Shown here: positions 36,801 to 49,869 of the stretch, in pieces | How the letters are laid out: each line of letters opens with the position of its first letter | How positions within the stretch are numbered: the first letter of the stretch is position 1 | From: Lithospermum erythrorhizon | Lineage: Eukaryota > Streptophyta > Magnoliopsida > Boraginales > Boraginaceae | Direction: 5' to 3' | Length of the DNA stretch: 64,000 nucleotides | Assembly (NCBI GenBank): GCA_019722365.1 | Contig: JADFUC010000758.1 | Location: forward strand, 868,001 to 932,000 | The notes under the pieces: model-generated | Database searches by the model: none | Told to the model about the DNA's origin: nothing | The model's input: only the letters and a program-made list of their open reading frames with translations | Made by a program: the position numbers and the translations under genes

Positions 36801-39800
36801 CAAAACTAAAACAACAACTAACCTTTTCGAAATACTATTAGATAAATAAAATAGATAATATACAAGTAATCATCAATTTGGTAAATAAAAAAAGCATACT
36901 TGACCAACAAATATGTGGATTTTATGCTTTTCTTATCGGGGCAGACTAGAAATCATGTGTGGGCTTTGCCTGCGCAGGTCTTGGAACCTGCCGTCCACGT
37001 TTTAAATTGTTATTTTATCCTCTTTTTTTTATCCTTTTATCCTTTCTATTGTTTATGATTAATTAATATGCAATCTCTAAATCTTATTTTAGATTTTTTT
37101 TTTTGTATATCGATATTTTTCATGATGTTAAATAAATGTAATTATTGTTGGTAAAGGAAATGTATTGTCATATACGGATATACTCCCATTGTTAAAGCAA
37201 GGTACGCTTAATATGATCTCATATCGAAAGACATATATCAATTCAAAGAATTTGAATATATATTTTATTCGTTTCAAAAAAGTTATAAATTTTAATGATT
37301 GACTTTTTATAATTTTAAACTTAAATATTTGTATTTGTTGTATATATCAAAATATAGTATTTTAAACCGACTTTACAAGTGAAATGATACTTTTAATTCT
37401 CATCTATGTGGAGCCATATAAAGACTACACAAGTTATTGGGTGTGGGGGGTTTGCAGTTGTAGTGGTTATCATTCACTCATTAGATAGATATTTCATATT
37501 TAAAATATATATAAGACTACAACGTTTATTAACTTCACAATAATATACTAAAGATTTAACATTAGCTTGCTTAATATTCTTTAGTTGAGACAAATTACAC
37601 CAAACCAAGATTTGTTTAATAACTATATATAATTAAAAAAAATAGAACGATACACTGGCTGAAAAGAGCATGCCGACCAACAAACAATAAAAATAAGAAA
37701 CAACAAGAATCGAAAATAGAGTAACCATCTCTATGATTTGCACTGAACAAAATGCATCATTGATAGAGCATTTAACCCTTAAATTGTTAATTTTTGCTCT
37801 GCTATAATAAAACTGTCATGTTATTAATGATCACAAACTAACTTATATCGAAATTATAACGTTGAAGTTTACTCAAATTGTATCAAAATAATTTTGATTC
37901 TTTAAAATATATCAAAATTATACACCCGATATTAAAAATCACGTTGATTCAAAATTATTTTGATATATTTTCAAATAATTATATCTATATTAAAACATTT
38001 AATTTTAAAATTTAAAAAGTCAACTCATAAAAATTTAAAGTTTGACATTCTTTTAGATGAAGCGAACTCATCTAAAATTATAGTAGTGGAATAAAAATTC
38101 TAAAACAACCTATAAAAGTTATGAAAATTTCATAATCTATTTACCAAATCATTCACTGTAATTAAATTGAAAAATGTTGAATCAAGATATATAATAGAAG
38201 TATCATGGCATAAAAAAACAAAAAATATATAGGTTGTCGCTTGAAAGAATATATAAAATTCAACAATAAATTTATGTATTAAGAGTCAAGTTCGATTTAT
38301 ATGTTAGTCTTTGCTTTGATTTCTTAATATCGTTTTAAGTTTTTAGATTTTATTTATTTATCCAAAAGGTGTTTTATTAATGAAACTAACTTTTAGTTTA
38401 TTGTTACAATTCTAAAATTTTATCAATTCATTTATTTCTTTTGATATATTTTTTATATAATTTTTTCTTTAATTCATTATATTATTTTATGAGTTATTTC
38501 AGTCATTATATAATACAATATAACAATGATGCGATCAAATTTACATTATAGAAAACTCCTGTTCAAAGTGGCTCAAAAATCAGAACTCTAACTCCATCAT
38601 CAACAATCAGAAGAATAAACCATTTATGTTAAATAGACACACGGCTATTAAAGACGGAACACTAGCTAAATAACTAAACATTTATAATGTGAAAGTTTCC
38701 TCAAGTAGTCAAGATATATGTCAACCGAAACTAATGAAAAGTTATGTAGCAGAAAAATATTAACACTTTAAAAAAGCTCAACCACCAAAATCAAAAAGTT
38801 TAAACAACTGTAATTAAAAATAGAGAATTGACCTTCATGATTGCTGACAGGTTAACAAAGAGCAAAGGCTTTATGTTTGACTATTTGAAAATGATAATTG
38901 AATTTTTGATAGTAATGTTTAATATAGATGGAGGATATTTGATAAGTTCATAGTTTTAAGAAAATAATACTCTTTAGCTTTAAAAAAAATAGTTATTAGA
39001 TAATTTTATGTTAACTTTCATCATAATCACAAAACTAGACGATATTTTTACTTGAGTGAGCAAATTATCAAGGTTTACTTTTATGTTTACATGGTACTTA
39101 CTATAATATTAACCATGACATCATTACTTTTGATAATATAGCTACGTTTAATAAGGCAAAATCGAGATCGCTTGTTGATTTTTTTTAAAAGCCCACGAAA
39201 ATAAATACTTAAATTAAACGTATACTTGATTTTGAAATTTCTAGTTATTTTTCCTTTTTCTATCCTAATAATAGGCTTGATTTTAGATTTCATTATATTC
39301 AAAATTCAAATTTTATTTACTTTTTCCTTAATATGCCTTATTTTCATATTTGTTGTTTCTTTAATAGTATCATGACATCGCATAAATTTAGTTTCCTAAA
39401 TATCACTAAAGCAATTTACAATATGAAAAATTTTAGTGATGTCCGAATCAAATCTATCATTTAAATGAGGATTGGGCTGATACGCCAAGGAAACGGCTCA
39501 ACTAATAAAATAACTCAAAAGGAAAATTAAGAACTGAATCAGAGCCAACTGATCTTAATTTATGATAACGATGCCCGAAATTACCACTTTCAGATAAAGA
39601 AGAAAGTCTTTGATTAAATTATTTGAGTATGACAATTGAATTTTTAGATATGAAGTTTGAAATAGGTAGAGGTATATATTTTCAATTTGATGATTTAATA
39701 GTTTAAGGAAAATTATTCTTAGAATTTATAAGAAGTTTATTTATTAGATAATTTTATTTTTCTATTGTAATTTTTTATTAACTTTTTATAATTATGAAAA

Positions 39801-40038
39801 AAAAAATCACGTGCAATGAAGCAATTTGAACCGTTCATGCAAAGTTTTGTCATAAACTTCGGAGACCTGGCCTCAGTGATCCCATCTCGCCTCACTTCAC
39901 TCTTTGGTTGCTCTTCTTGTCCTTCCTTTTTCATTCTTCTCACAAATCAAATTTTACATCTCAAACTATATCTTTATTGCTAATATCTGTGTTTTTTTTA
40001 CTTACTAAATTTATTCTCGATTACACATTGCTTTGTAA
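33840..40038. other. Long AT-rich intergenic region upstream of calnexin
   Basis: No host gene is supported in these 6 kb. It holds a MITE-like copy at about 36560-36790 (same family as 25.1 kb), a foldback-like pair near 37876-37895 and 37936-37960 (atcaaaataattttga against tcaaaattattttgat), a glycine-rich open fragment on the minus strand near 35.83-36.06 kb, and a short GC-rich patch near 36.94-37.0 kb. The last few hundred bases should be the calnexin promoter. Confidence 0.45.
39808..39813. promoter_or_regulatory. G-box (CACGTG) upstream of calnexin
   Basis: cacgtg lies 225 bases upstream of the calnexin start. G-box/ACGT cores are bound by plant bZIP factors, including those of the ER stress response. 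A regulatory role here is inference from position only. Confidence 0.35.
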
Positions 40039-42927
40039 ATGGAAGGAGTAATGAGGCGGATTTTCTTGCCATTCTTGCTACTTTTCCTCCTCAGTTGTTT
40101 TTTCTCTCAGCACTTCGCTTCTTCCGATGTGGTAATTTCATTTTCGTTACAAATGTCTATATGCATGCATCTTTTTATATAAAAAATTAGATGAGTGTTA
40201 TTGATTGTGGGATTCAAATTCGAGAATTGAGACGTCGTTATTATGAATAATATATTTGAATGTAGACGATCTACATATAAAATTTATCGTTGTTGTATAA
40301 ACATGTTGCATGCATGATGTTATTGAATTGAAAATATATTCATGTTCGAGTGTCCAAATATCAAATGTGTGTTCATATGTTAACAATCCATGCGATTTCA
40401 CTTGTACTAACTGATCAATCATACATAATATTTCATGTTTGAGTGTACAAATGTGTAACATATCCAAACTTTGTTGGTTTGATTAGGGCATGTAACATTG
40501 ATTTGAATAAAAGTAATATTGTCGTCGATAGTAAAATTCATTTAAAATTCTATCAAATTGATATATTTTCAACTAATATTATACTAACATTTGTATGGGA
40601 TAAATATAAATTTATTGACGATCTTTTAGGGGACGTATGTAGCTTTTGTAGTATTTATGACTAATACTTTACGAAATCATGTACCCATAACGCTGTCTAT
40701 GGATTGATTTTGCTTATAATAGCTGTTTTGTTTGAAACCTTGATAGAAATTCTATGAGTCCTTTGATGAGACATTCGAAGGAAGATGGACTGTGTCGGAG
40801 AAAGATGAATATGAAGGTGAGATTTGGTTAAGTTGATTTCATTAATCACCTCAGAGCACAATCTTTGTCGCCTGGCATGAAAATAAATAATATTTTTACA
40901 TTTGTTATATCTTTTTGATTATTTTTAGCATTAAGTGCTCAATAAATAAAATTATATAGTTTTAATTAATTGACATTTTATACTCAAAAGATAAGTAAAA
41001 AGTAACGGAGAAAGTATTCATTTTGAGATTTCATGTTTTTGAAAGCTTAATTGGTCTCTATGCACAACTACATTCACCTAAAAGATAAGACCACCTCATT
41101 CAACTGATAAGATATTAAAATGTTGTCATTTCCCTGTCGTTTAAAGTTCTATACGATATCAATCACTGTCCTTTTTGATGATTTTTCTAGTAACGTTCCC
41201 TTTCCGATGTATTTATTCAACTCTCAGGAGTATGGAAACATTCCAAGAGTGGGGGACACGATGACTATGGGCTTCTTGTGAGCGAGAAGGCTCGAAAATA
41301 TGCTATTGTGAAGGAGCTTGATCAACCTGTAGATCTCAAGGATGGAACTGTTGTTCTGCAATATGAGGTTCGGCTCCAGGAGGGACTTGAATGTGGTGGT
41401 GCTTATATCAAGTACCTTCGGCCGCAGGATGCTGGATGGATTCCAAAAGAATTCGACAATGAGTCCCCTTACACTATTATGTTTGGACCTGATAGATGTG
41501 GATCAACTAACAAGGTTCATTTCATTTTGAAGCATAAGAACCCAAAGACAGGGGAATTTGTTGAACACCACCTCAAGAATCCACCATCTGTTCCTTATGA
41601 CCAATTAACACATGTATACACTGCCATTTTAAAACCAGATAATGATTTGATCATTTTGGTTGATGGGGAAGAGAGCAAGAAGGGTAACTTCTTATCTGAC
41701 GATGATTTTGAACCGCCACTTATCCCTTCAACGACCATTCCTGACCCAGATGATACAAAGCCTGAGGACTGGGATGAGAGAGCCAAGATCCCTGATCCAG
41801 AGGTGAGTAAACCGGATGATTGGGACGAGGATGAACCTTTGGAAATTGAAGATGAGGAAGCTGAAAAGCCTGAAGGATGGTTAGATGATGAGCCTGAAGA
41901 GATTGATGATCCTGAAGCTTACAAACCAGAAGATTGGGATGATGAGGAGGATGGTGAATGGGAGGCGCCGAAAATTTCTAATCCAATTTGTGATGACGCA
42001 CCTGGTTGTGGTGCATGGAAGAGACCCATGAAGAGCAATCCTGCTTACAAAGGGAAGTGGCATGCTCCACTTATTGACAACCCCAACTACAAGGGCATCT
42101 GGAAGCCTCTGGAAATTCCGAACCCCAACTATTTTGAGCTTGAGAAGCCTAACTTTGACCCCATTGCTGCCATTGGTATTGAGATTTGGACAATGCAAGA
42201 TGGCATACTGTTTGATAATATATTAATAGCAAGTGATGAAAAAGTTGCAGAATCCTATCGGAACAATGCCTGGAAATCTAAGATTTTGGCCGAGAAAGAG
42301 AAACAAAAGGCTGATACTTCAGGAGGCCCCCTTCAAACCATCCAGGTAGCTTAAAACCATTCTAGAGTCATTTCCACATTTGAATCTTTTTATTATTGTA
42401 TGAAACTTTTGTATGTGCCTTCTACAGAAAGCTGTTTTCAGTCTCCTCTACAAGGTTGCTGATATCCCCTTCTTGAGTGAACACAAAATCAAAATAATGG
42501 TAAACTATTGGTGAATCGTTTAAATTTATTGCGAGCTTGGTTCTTTGGTGCTTGATAAGTCTCAATGTTGGTCCGTCTTGCAGGATCTCATTGAGAAGGC
42601 TGAGACTCAGCCAACCCTCACAATCGGTGTCCTTGTCTCTCTTGTAGTGATCACCATCACAATCTTGATCAGACTCGTTTGTGGTGGGCAAAAGCAACCT
42701 GTAAGCATTTGCCTGCATTTATTCATGCATGTCCTCGCATAAATGTCAATGTTGCAGAAACCATGTTGAAATATGCATTACCATTTTGTTTTCAGGCTCC
42801 ACGTATTGCTCGGCCTAAGAAGCCCGGTGTGCCAAAGTCTAACAATCAAAGCAGCGATGAGAAGGAAGAGCCTAGTGAAGATGGCGGTGCTCCTCCTCGT
42901 AGGAGGAATGTCAGGCGTGAAAATTAG
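40039..42927 (+). CDS. CNX: Calnexin, ER lectin chaperone, complete, 6 exons
   Basis: Type I ER membrane chaperone that binds monoglucosylated N-glycans and calcium and retains unfolded glycoproteins. Exons are 40039-40131, 40747-40816, 41228-42345, 42428-42499, 42584-42700 and 42796-42927. All borders are GT..AG and the join is in phase, giving 533 aa, normal for plants. Residues 1-28 are a signal peptide ([20 protein letters not shown]). The globular lectin domain includes [22 protein letters not shown] and [11 protein letters not shown]. The P-domain arm carries the type 1 repeats ([50 protein letters not shown]) and the type 2 repeats ([35 protein letters not shown]). A transmembrane helix lies at about 463-485 ([19 protein letters not shown]), before an acidic then basic cytosolic tail ending RRRNVRREN. 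Convergent with the Tudor-SN gene. Confidence 0.97.
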
Positions 42928-43625
42928 GAAGTAGACCTCAGAAGAAATATGGGTCTTTAGTTCTTTTTCGATGCAATCTTCGCTAAGGTAGCCATTTGTT
43001 TTCACCATAGCCAATGAAGTTGGCCACCATAAACTGCATTTTAGAGGTCACTTCAACTATATATCTTCTCTTTAAAGGACAAAAAGTATCTTGTTTGAGT
43101 AACATTTTCGAACGCTTAATACTGTCGCAAATTCGCAATCGACTGCATTTTATGCAGCAATTGAGTTAATTTCTTGCTGAAAAAATCATGAATTGTTTGA
43201 TTAAACTGAATGTTAAATATTTAAAACTGTTAGGTATCAATTTGTTCTTTTTAAATGATATTTCCTGAAACTCCCTTCTCCCTGAAACAAGCACAAGCTC
43301 AAATCTAGTTTTACCAACCATATTTCTTACCATGCATCTAGTTTCATGCCAAATCTATTTTAAAATGAGACAAAATAACAAGCCATAAATAAACTTAGTG
43401 AAGTGAAATATAATAAAACAAAACCTTATTAGTACACATGCATTTGGTCTTTATTAGTTGAAATAAAAAGAACAATCAAATAAACTTAAGAACCGAACAA
43501 AATTGTTCCTGTCTTAACGATAACTTATATTAGGTCTAAAAGTACACAGGAAAACTAAAGCTAACTTGTGTGCCTATCGCTCTTGATATTGCTCTACCAT
43601 GCCGTCACTGTTTAAAATCACTGTT
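42928..43625. other. Convergent 3' intergenic region, calnexin/Tudor-SN
   Basis: About 700 bases between the two stop codons. It must hold both 3' UTRs and polyadenylation signals. Only short open stretches without family resemblance are present. Confidence 0.6.
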
Positions 43626-46600
43626 TCACCGCTTTCCTGCAGCTTTCCTGGCAGGAGGCGCATCCTCATCGTCTGACTGGATGTCTCCGTATTCCCACAT
43701 CCCAAGGCGGTTTTTCTTTGCTTCCGCCTGGTGTTTGTCGAGCTCATCTAATGCCACCTTTTTATCCTTAGGTTCAAATCTCCTCCTTTTCTCCAGTCTA
43801 GCCAGTCCTTCCTAAAAAAATTCAGAATTTGTTTGTGTTAGTGGCATTAATAAATTCCACAAAAGCACACTAGTTCCAAATGGAGGTTGCCCTTAGTTTC
43901 ACTTGGACAACATTAAACACATAATTTTTCATTTTACTGGCACATACTATTTGCAAAGAAGTAGTTGCCACATATATCCTAATCACTGAATTTAAAACTA
44001 GTAGAGGTAGAAAGAGTAACTGGCCACACCTGTAGCATCACAGCATTAATACTGAGATCAGCTTCAGGTTCGAGTAGAGTGACCATAAAGATAGTTCCAG
44101 TTCCCTGACCTTTCACTTGCCCTCCTGATGCATCCTTCTCTTCTATTACAGCCTTGAATTCTTTCGGGGTACTCAACAGGAACTCGCTAAGGCGTACTGC
44201 AGCTTCTTGGCCCCAGTCATCCTGCACATCTGGAACCTTCAAATATGCAAGGCTGCACAATTGAGCAAGGCCAGGCAGAGATGATAAAGAAGGATCAATA
44301 GGTCGTAATTGACTCTGGGTAACAACTTCTTGATTTCCATAATCAATGTAGAATACTTCAAACTTGTCCCCTGATGAGTCCGCACCACCTTTTGGAGCAT
44401 TTACAATCTAACATTCAAGAAAACATGTTTCCATGGGAATTAAGCAAGTACCATTAGAAATATCAAGAAGAACACTGAAGTGCAAAAAAGCATAAGTGTT
44501 GTCAGTTGAGTAACCCGACTCAAATATCTCTCTTAGCCATAACTGAGCAACATAGATATATATGCTTACTTATCCGTTGCTAGATCCAGAAAGTGGAAAG
44601 CATATGACATCATGAGGCAACACATAAGGAAGATAACATCGAGAATTTTGGGACATCAGAAAAAATGCTGATAATTAATGCATGCTCACCAATGCTCTAT
44701 TCCACGAATTGTCAGCACTAAACTGAGCAAGTACGGTATCACCCTTTTTGGGAGTGAAGGCTTCAATTGAAGGAGCTTCTTTAAGGTTTAAAGAAGCTAG
44801 CTGATTCTGAATCGCAGCCACCTTTTGGTCTACGGATTGGACATAAAATTTGCCACCAAGCAAGACCTCAGTCACCACAACCTGTGAAATAAAGGTATAA
44901 ATACAAAGCCTACAAGCACGATACTCTAATAGAAGCTATAGCACATTGCAACATCCTGCTCACCTTTAACTCTTCTTTCTGTCTTCTTTCAGTTGCTGGA
45001 CCATTGGATACTTCCTCTCCTTCAACATAATTCTCCCATATCTGAAGTCACATGAAAATTGCAAATCATGTATACGAGGAGAAATCATTTCCATGGTATA
45101 TGGAGACTTTATAATCTTAGGCTCTTGGATATAATGTAATAAATCAAAATGGCTCGTCTCTGTATGTGATTTGTAAAATAGTAGATGGTTAATTACACTT
45201 CATCAAGGTCAATTCAGAAACAGTGCCTATTATCTGGGGCTAAGGATTCACATATAATTAGAACCACACTTACCCCAGCTTGGTGGGTAAACTTTTTAAA
45301 AGGTATCGAGGTTTATATTGTATATGAGGATAAATTATGATACTGGATTGACATGTTACTGACCTTTAATTTTTGCTTTTTTGCTGATTGCTCAGCCTGC
45401 ATCAAAAGATGGGCATCAGGGATCTTATCAGCACCAAAGGCTGCTTGAAACTTTGCCAAGCCAGCTTCTAAAAGAATTGTTGACATATTAGTTTTTGATT
45501 CCCACAAGGACCCCAAGAAAGTTCCTGTTCTATCAACTGTTTCCACCTCAATCTGCAAATAGCATCAACAAGAAATTTCAATATAATATTGGAAACTTAG
45601 ACAACATAGATTGAGAAAGGGAATTTAATAGCCACAACCTCAACATCCCTCTGCATTATCTTCCGCCTCATCAGAGCAATTGCTGCATCAGAGAAAGGCT
45701 CATTACGACCAGGGCATCTGACTCCAGATAAAGCAAAGGCGATGCTACAAGTTTCCTTAGGAACAAAAAGCTTGAACCTATGACCACTAAGGACATATTC
45801 AACAACAGCAGGCATCCTCCTATTTCGTTGAAGGAAAGGCAGAAAGTCCCTGGCTTTTTTCGATGCAGCCTACGACATATCGAAATTAAATTGGTCACCA
45901 ATAAGTTGACGATTGTAAGTATACCTAGTTGAACTCCAGCTTGCAGCTAAAGTACATACCACAGTCAGGTCTGTTACATGCATCACTGGCGGGTCCTTGG
46001 CAGAATGGATGCCTTTCTTACTTGAAGCAGCTCGTGATTCAGCAGCAAGAAGAGAATCATAATGATTGGACCTTTCCTCGAAATCGCGGTGCCTAATGAC
46101 AGAGGCAAAACCTCGGCTAACCAAAAGCTCACCGATATTTGCACCTGCTAGTGGATTGCTTGCAGCAGCTGGACAGGTAACACATTGTGCCTTCCTTGAT
46201 GGAACGGATCCAAAATCCATAACTCTTGAATCTGTTGTGCCAGGACCATCTGCCATCTTTCTGGAGTACTCCATGGAAACATGCACCTAATAAACAACAG
46301 TGTCCAGTAACTGATAATCTTCCTAAATGATGGACGAAGATGTAGGGACATACTTGACGGCCAATCAAACGAGTCCTTAAAAATTCCAAACTTCACGGGC
46401 ATAAAGGCAGGCTTCTCATCTCGTGGTTACATTTTAGGACCCACCTAATACTGGAGAAGGTTCACCGGCGCTCTGCTGAAAGGGTCTCCAAATGGCAAGA
46501 GTCATCCAGCTCGACAACACAATCCTTCACTGACCTCAACAGCAGGAGATGTGAAACGATACATATCAGAAACTATAATAAGACCCAACAGCTGCTGCTA

Positions 46601-48886
46601 GCATACTTATAATTGAACTTATAGTATTATGCTGCTGCTAGCATACCTTCCCTGTGAAATTCTGGTCATGAATGGCCTTGGAATTTGAGGTAGGTGGTAC
46701 ATAATTAGTCCAAATCTTCAATCGTGTCTTCTTTGCTTGAGATTTCTGAACTCTTCTTCTAATAACATCATCTTCCAAAGGCTTTACTCCACTCAACGTG
46801 TTTAGCTGGCTAAGACGAGGGTTGCAAAAAAAAAAATTGTCAGTTACAGAGAACAATTAAAGAAGATGGGGAAACAGACTGTGCCATGACAATTTCAGAA
46901 AAGGGGATTTATAAAATATATCTGGGAACAAAAAAAAAGAAAAACAAGCAACACTGCTGACTGCTAGGATACTTGTGCTTGTTTTCCAATGAGCTCCAGC
47001 TAGTTCTTCGCAGCCTCCCCTTCTGGGTAATGGACTGAACCTATCAAATTGCTAAACTTGTCTACACCCTCCAGGACAATTCTTACCTGAAAGTGGTAAC
47101 ATAACATGAGAGTGTTACACCTAATAGCAGGGACAAAACAAAAATACAGTATATCAAAGGAGGCATACATCTCTGTTTAATACACGGACTTCAGTGTAAT
47201 GTTTGGCTTCTCTTCCAAATGGATCTGGGGAAACGTCATTCCCAACAGCTGAAGAAGCCGCAAGCCTCTGTGCAGATGAGAGAGGTGCACGAGTTTGAGA
47301 TGAAGTGTCTCCACTTTGATCATCAGATACTATCTCAGTCTCAATAACAGTTTCTGAAGGACCTCTTCTCCCCATTGATGGTGCCTGGATCCCTCACAGA
47401 TATCAGATAAAAGAACCATGACATATAGATGCCGAGTGTAAATTAACATCTAAAGCTTTAACTGATTGCAGCTATAACTAATCTGAATACGATACCTGGA
47501 TCCCTGCGACGAACACTTGAACAAACTGAAATTCTGGAAGCAGGTATACGCGAAGAGTGCTTCCATCTCGAACCTGCTCCACTAAAGCCTCCATGGGCTT
47601 ACCTTTGTTAGCAGCCAACAGGCTCATTGCATCGAAGTTACTAGGATCACCAATGGCAGAGGGAGGCAGGTTTCTTATGGATGCTTCAGAAGCCCCTGGT
47701 TCCTGCAAGAAGCAGTGATGGGATGCATTACATATGAAAGAACACAAAACTCCAAAGACGATAAGTCAGATATTTACATAGGGGACAAGTGGACAACTGA
47801 CAACAACCCAACCCCCATCCCAATGTTTTTTCAAGCAGTAGGGGGTGCAAGTTGGGATGGGGATTCATAGTCCATGTAGAAATTTGATCAATTTTAAAGC
47901 ATCTAAGAATAATAGGTTAAAAGCTCCAAATTGTATTACCCATGAAATCATGCAAAAGCAATAGATCATGGCTTACCTTGCTCCAACGTCCAAGTCCTTG
48001 GTTCTTGGCTTGTTCTTCGAGTCTCTGCAATTCGACTATGTACGGACTAGCTTCCCCTCCTTTCTGACCTTGTTCCCTTACCTGCAATGATAGATACGTA
48101 ACTCATAAGTAAGAGGAACTGAAGGTAAATGGAGCAAGGATATATCAAATATTAGAATCAGCATATAACCTTCGCCCAACCAGCAGCAACAACCAGTAAA
48201 GCAACATTCTTGTCCCCAAGGAAGACAGAACCAAATTCTCTCCCTATGGATGCCACGGTATAGTCCACTTTGAATGTGACTTCCTATTAGAAAGATATAT
48301 AGGATTATAAAACATCTTGCAGTTCAATCAGCACCCAAATGAATTAACTGTAAAACACTGATGGCATATAATTTTGGTATATAAACACCTTGCCAATGCA
48401 GAGCTTGCGGAGAAATTCCTTGCTTTCCCATGCAAATGGTTCATCTATACCACCTCTACGGGCCTGAGATTATAAAAAGCAGGCATTATGCAAAGAAGCA
48501 GAAGGAAGTGGCAAGCATTACCAAAGCTAGTTATTTCAAACAATGATAGGTTCAGATCAGTCATCGCTATAAGAACAACAACGTCCAACAGTGTTTACTC
48601 GTAAATAAAGATTGCAAGGTCTTGATTGTTCTTCAACGAGACAATAAACAGTTGAAGCACATTTCAAAATCCCATGTTCCAACAACATAAATAATTGAAG
48701 TTCCAAAAAAATTTACTAACCAATCTAGGAGCAACAAGGGAAGACAAAGTAATAGTCTTTTCAGGAGGTATTTCTGCCTTGGTGTTCCCCATTATCACCA
48801 AACAATCGCCAGACGTGACAGCTTTGACTCTTCCTCTCAACCATCCTGTTGCTCCAGCTGTTGATGCCATTTCAACAGCTAAAGTT
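43626..48886 (-). CDS. TSN: Tudor-SN (ribonuclease TUDOR), 16 coding exons, frame broken in several
   Basis: Staphylococcal nuclease-like/Tudor protein of RNA metabolism, stress granules and stress-mRNA stability. Clean coding exons (minus): 48870-48721, 48463-48389, 48283-48170, 48081-47977, 47702-47496, 47384-47169, 46286-45960, 45869-45639, 45552-45364, 45041-44964, 44881-44690 and 43811-43626. All have canonical borders and join in phase. SN-domain signatures include GWLRGRVKAVTSGDCLVIMG, ARRGGIDEPFAWESKEFL, VKVDYTV-type blocks and HDQNFTGK. The Tudor core is GDTVLAQFSADNSWNRAL plus FEVFYIDYGNQE, and the C-terminus is DDEDAPPARKAAGKR. Expected length is about 970-990 aa. Damage: exon 44408-44030 has one extra A in an A-run (stop after two codons), and the three exons at about 47086-46990, 46809-46646 and 46540-46354 carry many small indels and in-frame stops. 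Start chosen: MASTAGATGWLRGRV at 48870, 16 bases after a tacag acceptor at 48887. Either a decaying gene or, more likely, a locally poor sequence. Confidence 0.88.
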
Positions 48887-49031
48887 CTGTACATTTACAA
48901 GACAAGAAAAAATTGCTTCAACCTTCGGTTTATATCAACATATAATACAGCCTTCACGCAATAACATGGTCAAATTACAATTTAACATGACAAAATTATA
49001 TGATTAACCATCAGCTTTGGTTGATATAGTA

Positions 49032-49125
49032 TTGCTCCAGCTATTGATACCAGTTCAACAGCTAAAAGACTGTACATTATACAAGACAGAAGAAAAATTA
49101 CTTCAACCTTCGTTTTATATCAACA
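49032..49125 (-). repeat. Decayed duplicate of the Tudor-SN start exon inside the 5' UTR intron
   Basis: Matches 48849-48940 in the same orientation at an offset of about 183 bases, with scattered substitutions. It includes the equivalent of the tgtacag acceptor and the leader ttagctgttgaa, but the start codon position reads ctg instead of atg and a stop follows soon after. It cannot encode the N-terminus but retains a potential splice acceptor. Confidence 0.8.
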
Positions 49126-49690
49126 CAAAGAAAAACGCTTGAACACTAAGAAAAACTAAAACATATTAAATTAACCACTCTCACTATAATTCACGGATCG
49201 ATTTCTCACCTACGATCTCCTATCATAGACATTCAAAATTTCCAGTAATTTTCCTAAATCAATATCATTCTATATCAAACAAACATGCACAAACATATCT
49301 ACATCACTCAGAAACAAATTGCAAAACATCAACCAAATTCACATAATCTGCATTCTTTATTAAACTAATCTCTGCAAATTTCAAGCTTCTACATAACATT
49401 ACATCAAACAATCACACATGAGACCATATACAACAAAAGATCCTGGGTCTTTACAAACAAAGATCTAAAACAAAAACAACCATCAATCACTTTCACAAAT
49501 CCAATAATAAACTCACCAAAATAAACAACTCACATTGATTCACACAATTCACTAATCCAAGATCCAATAAAATCAATAAACCAAACAAACAAAACTAATC
49601 CTTATCCACTAAAAAACTAATAACCATATCAATAAAATTATTTTATTTATCAGATCCAATAAAATTAATACAAAAAATAAAAAGTATTAC

Positions 49691-49800
49691 CAAATTGATC
49701 AGAAAAGGTATTGATCGGAATCGGAGAGATGAGAGAAAAAGCAGAATAAAAAGGTGAATAATTAAAGATATAGCTAAGCAAACATGGATTAATAAACGAA
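49691..49800 (-). other. Tudor-SN 5' UTR exon
   Basis: On the minus strand a purine-rich leader ends tttg|gtaata at 49691/49690, a good donor that pairs with the tacag acceptor before 48886. The resulting intron in the 5' UTR is about 804 bases, a common arrangement in plant housekeeping genes. The upstream limit is approximate. Confidence 0.5.
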
Positions 49801-49842
49801 TTGAATTTGATAATTTAATAATAAAATAGGAAAAGGATAAGT

Positions 49843-49850
49843 TATTTATA
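49843..49850 (-). promoter_or_regulatory. Tudor-SN TATA box candidate
   Basis: The minus strand reads tataaata, about 40 bases upstream of the presumed 5' UTR exon. The position and match to the consensus are good; there is no other evidence. Confidence 0.4.
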
Positions 49851-49869
49851 GAATAGTTTTAGGAGTATG

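Noticed and set aside
36930..37010. GC-rich island as a possible microRNA or tRNA
   Set aside because: No cloverleaf, no tRNA A/B boxes and no convincing long hairpin by eye.
41595..42198. Minus-strand open frames opposite calnexin exon 3
   Set aside because: Shadows of the long calnexin exon; no splice or domain support.
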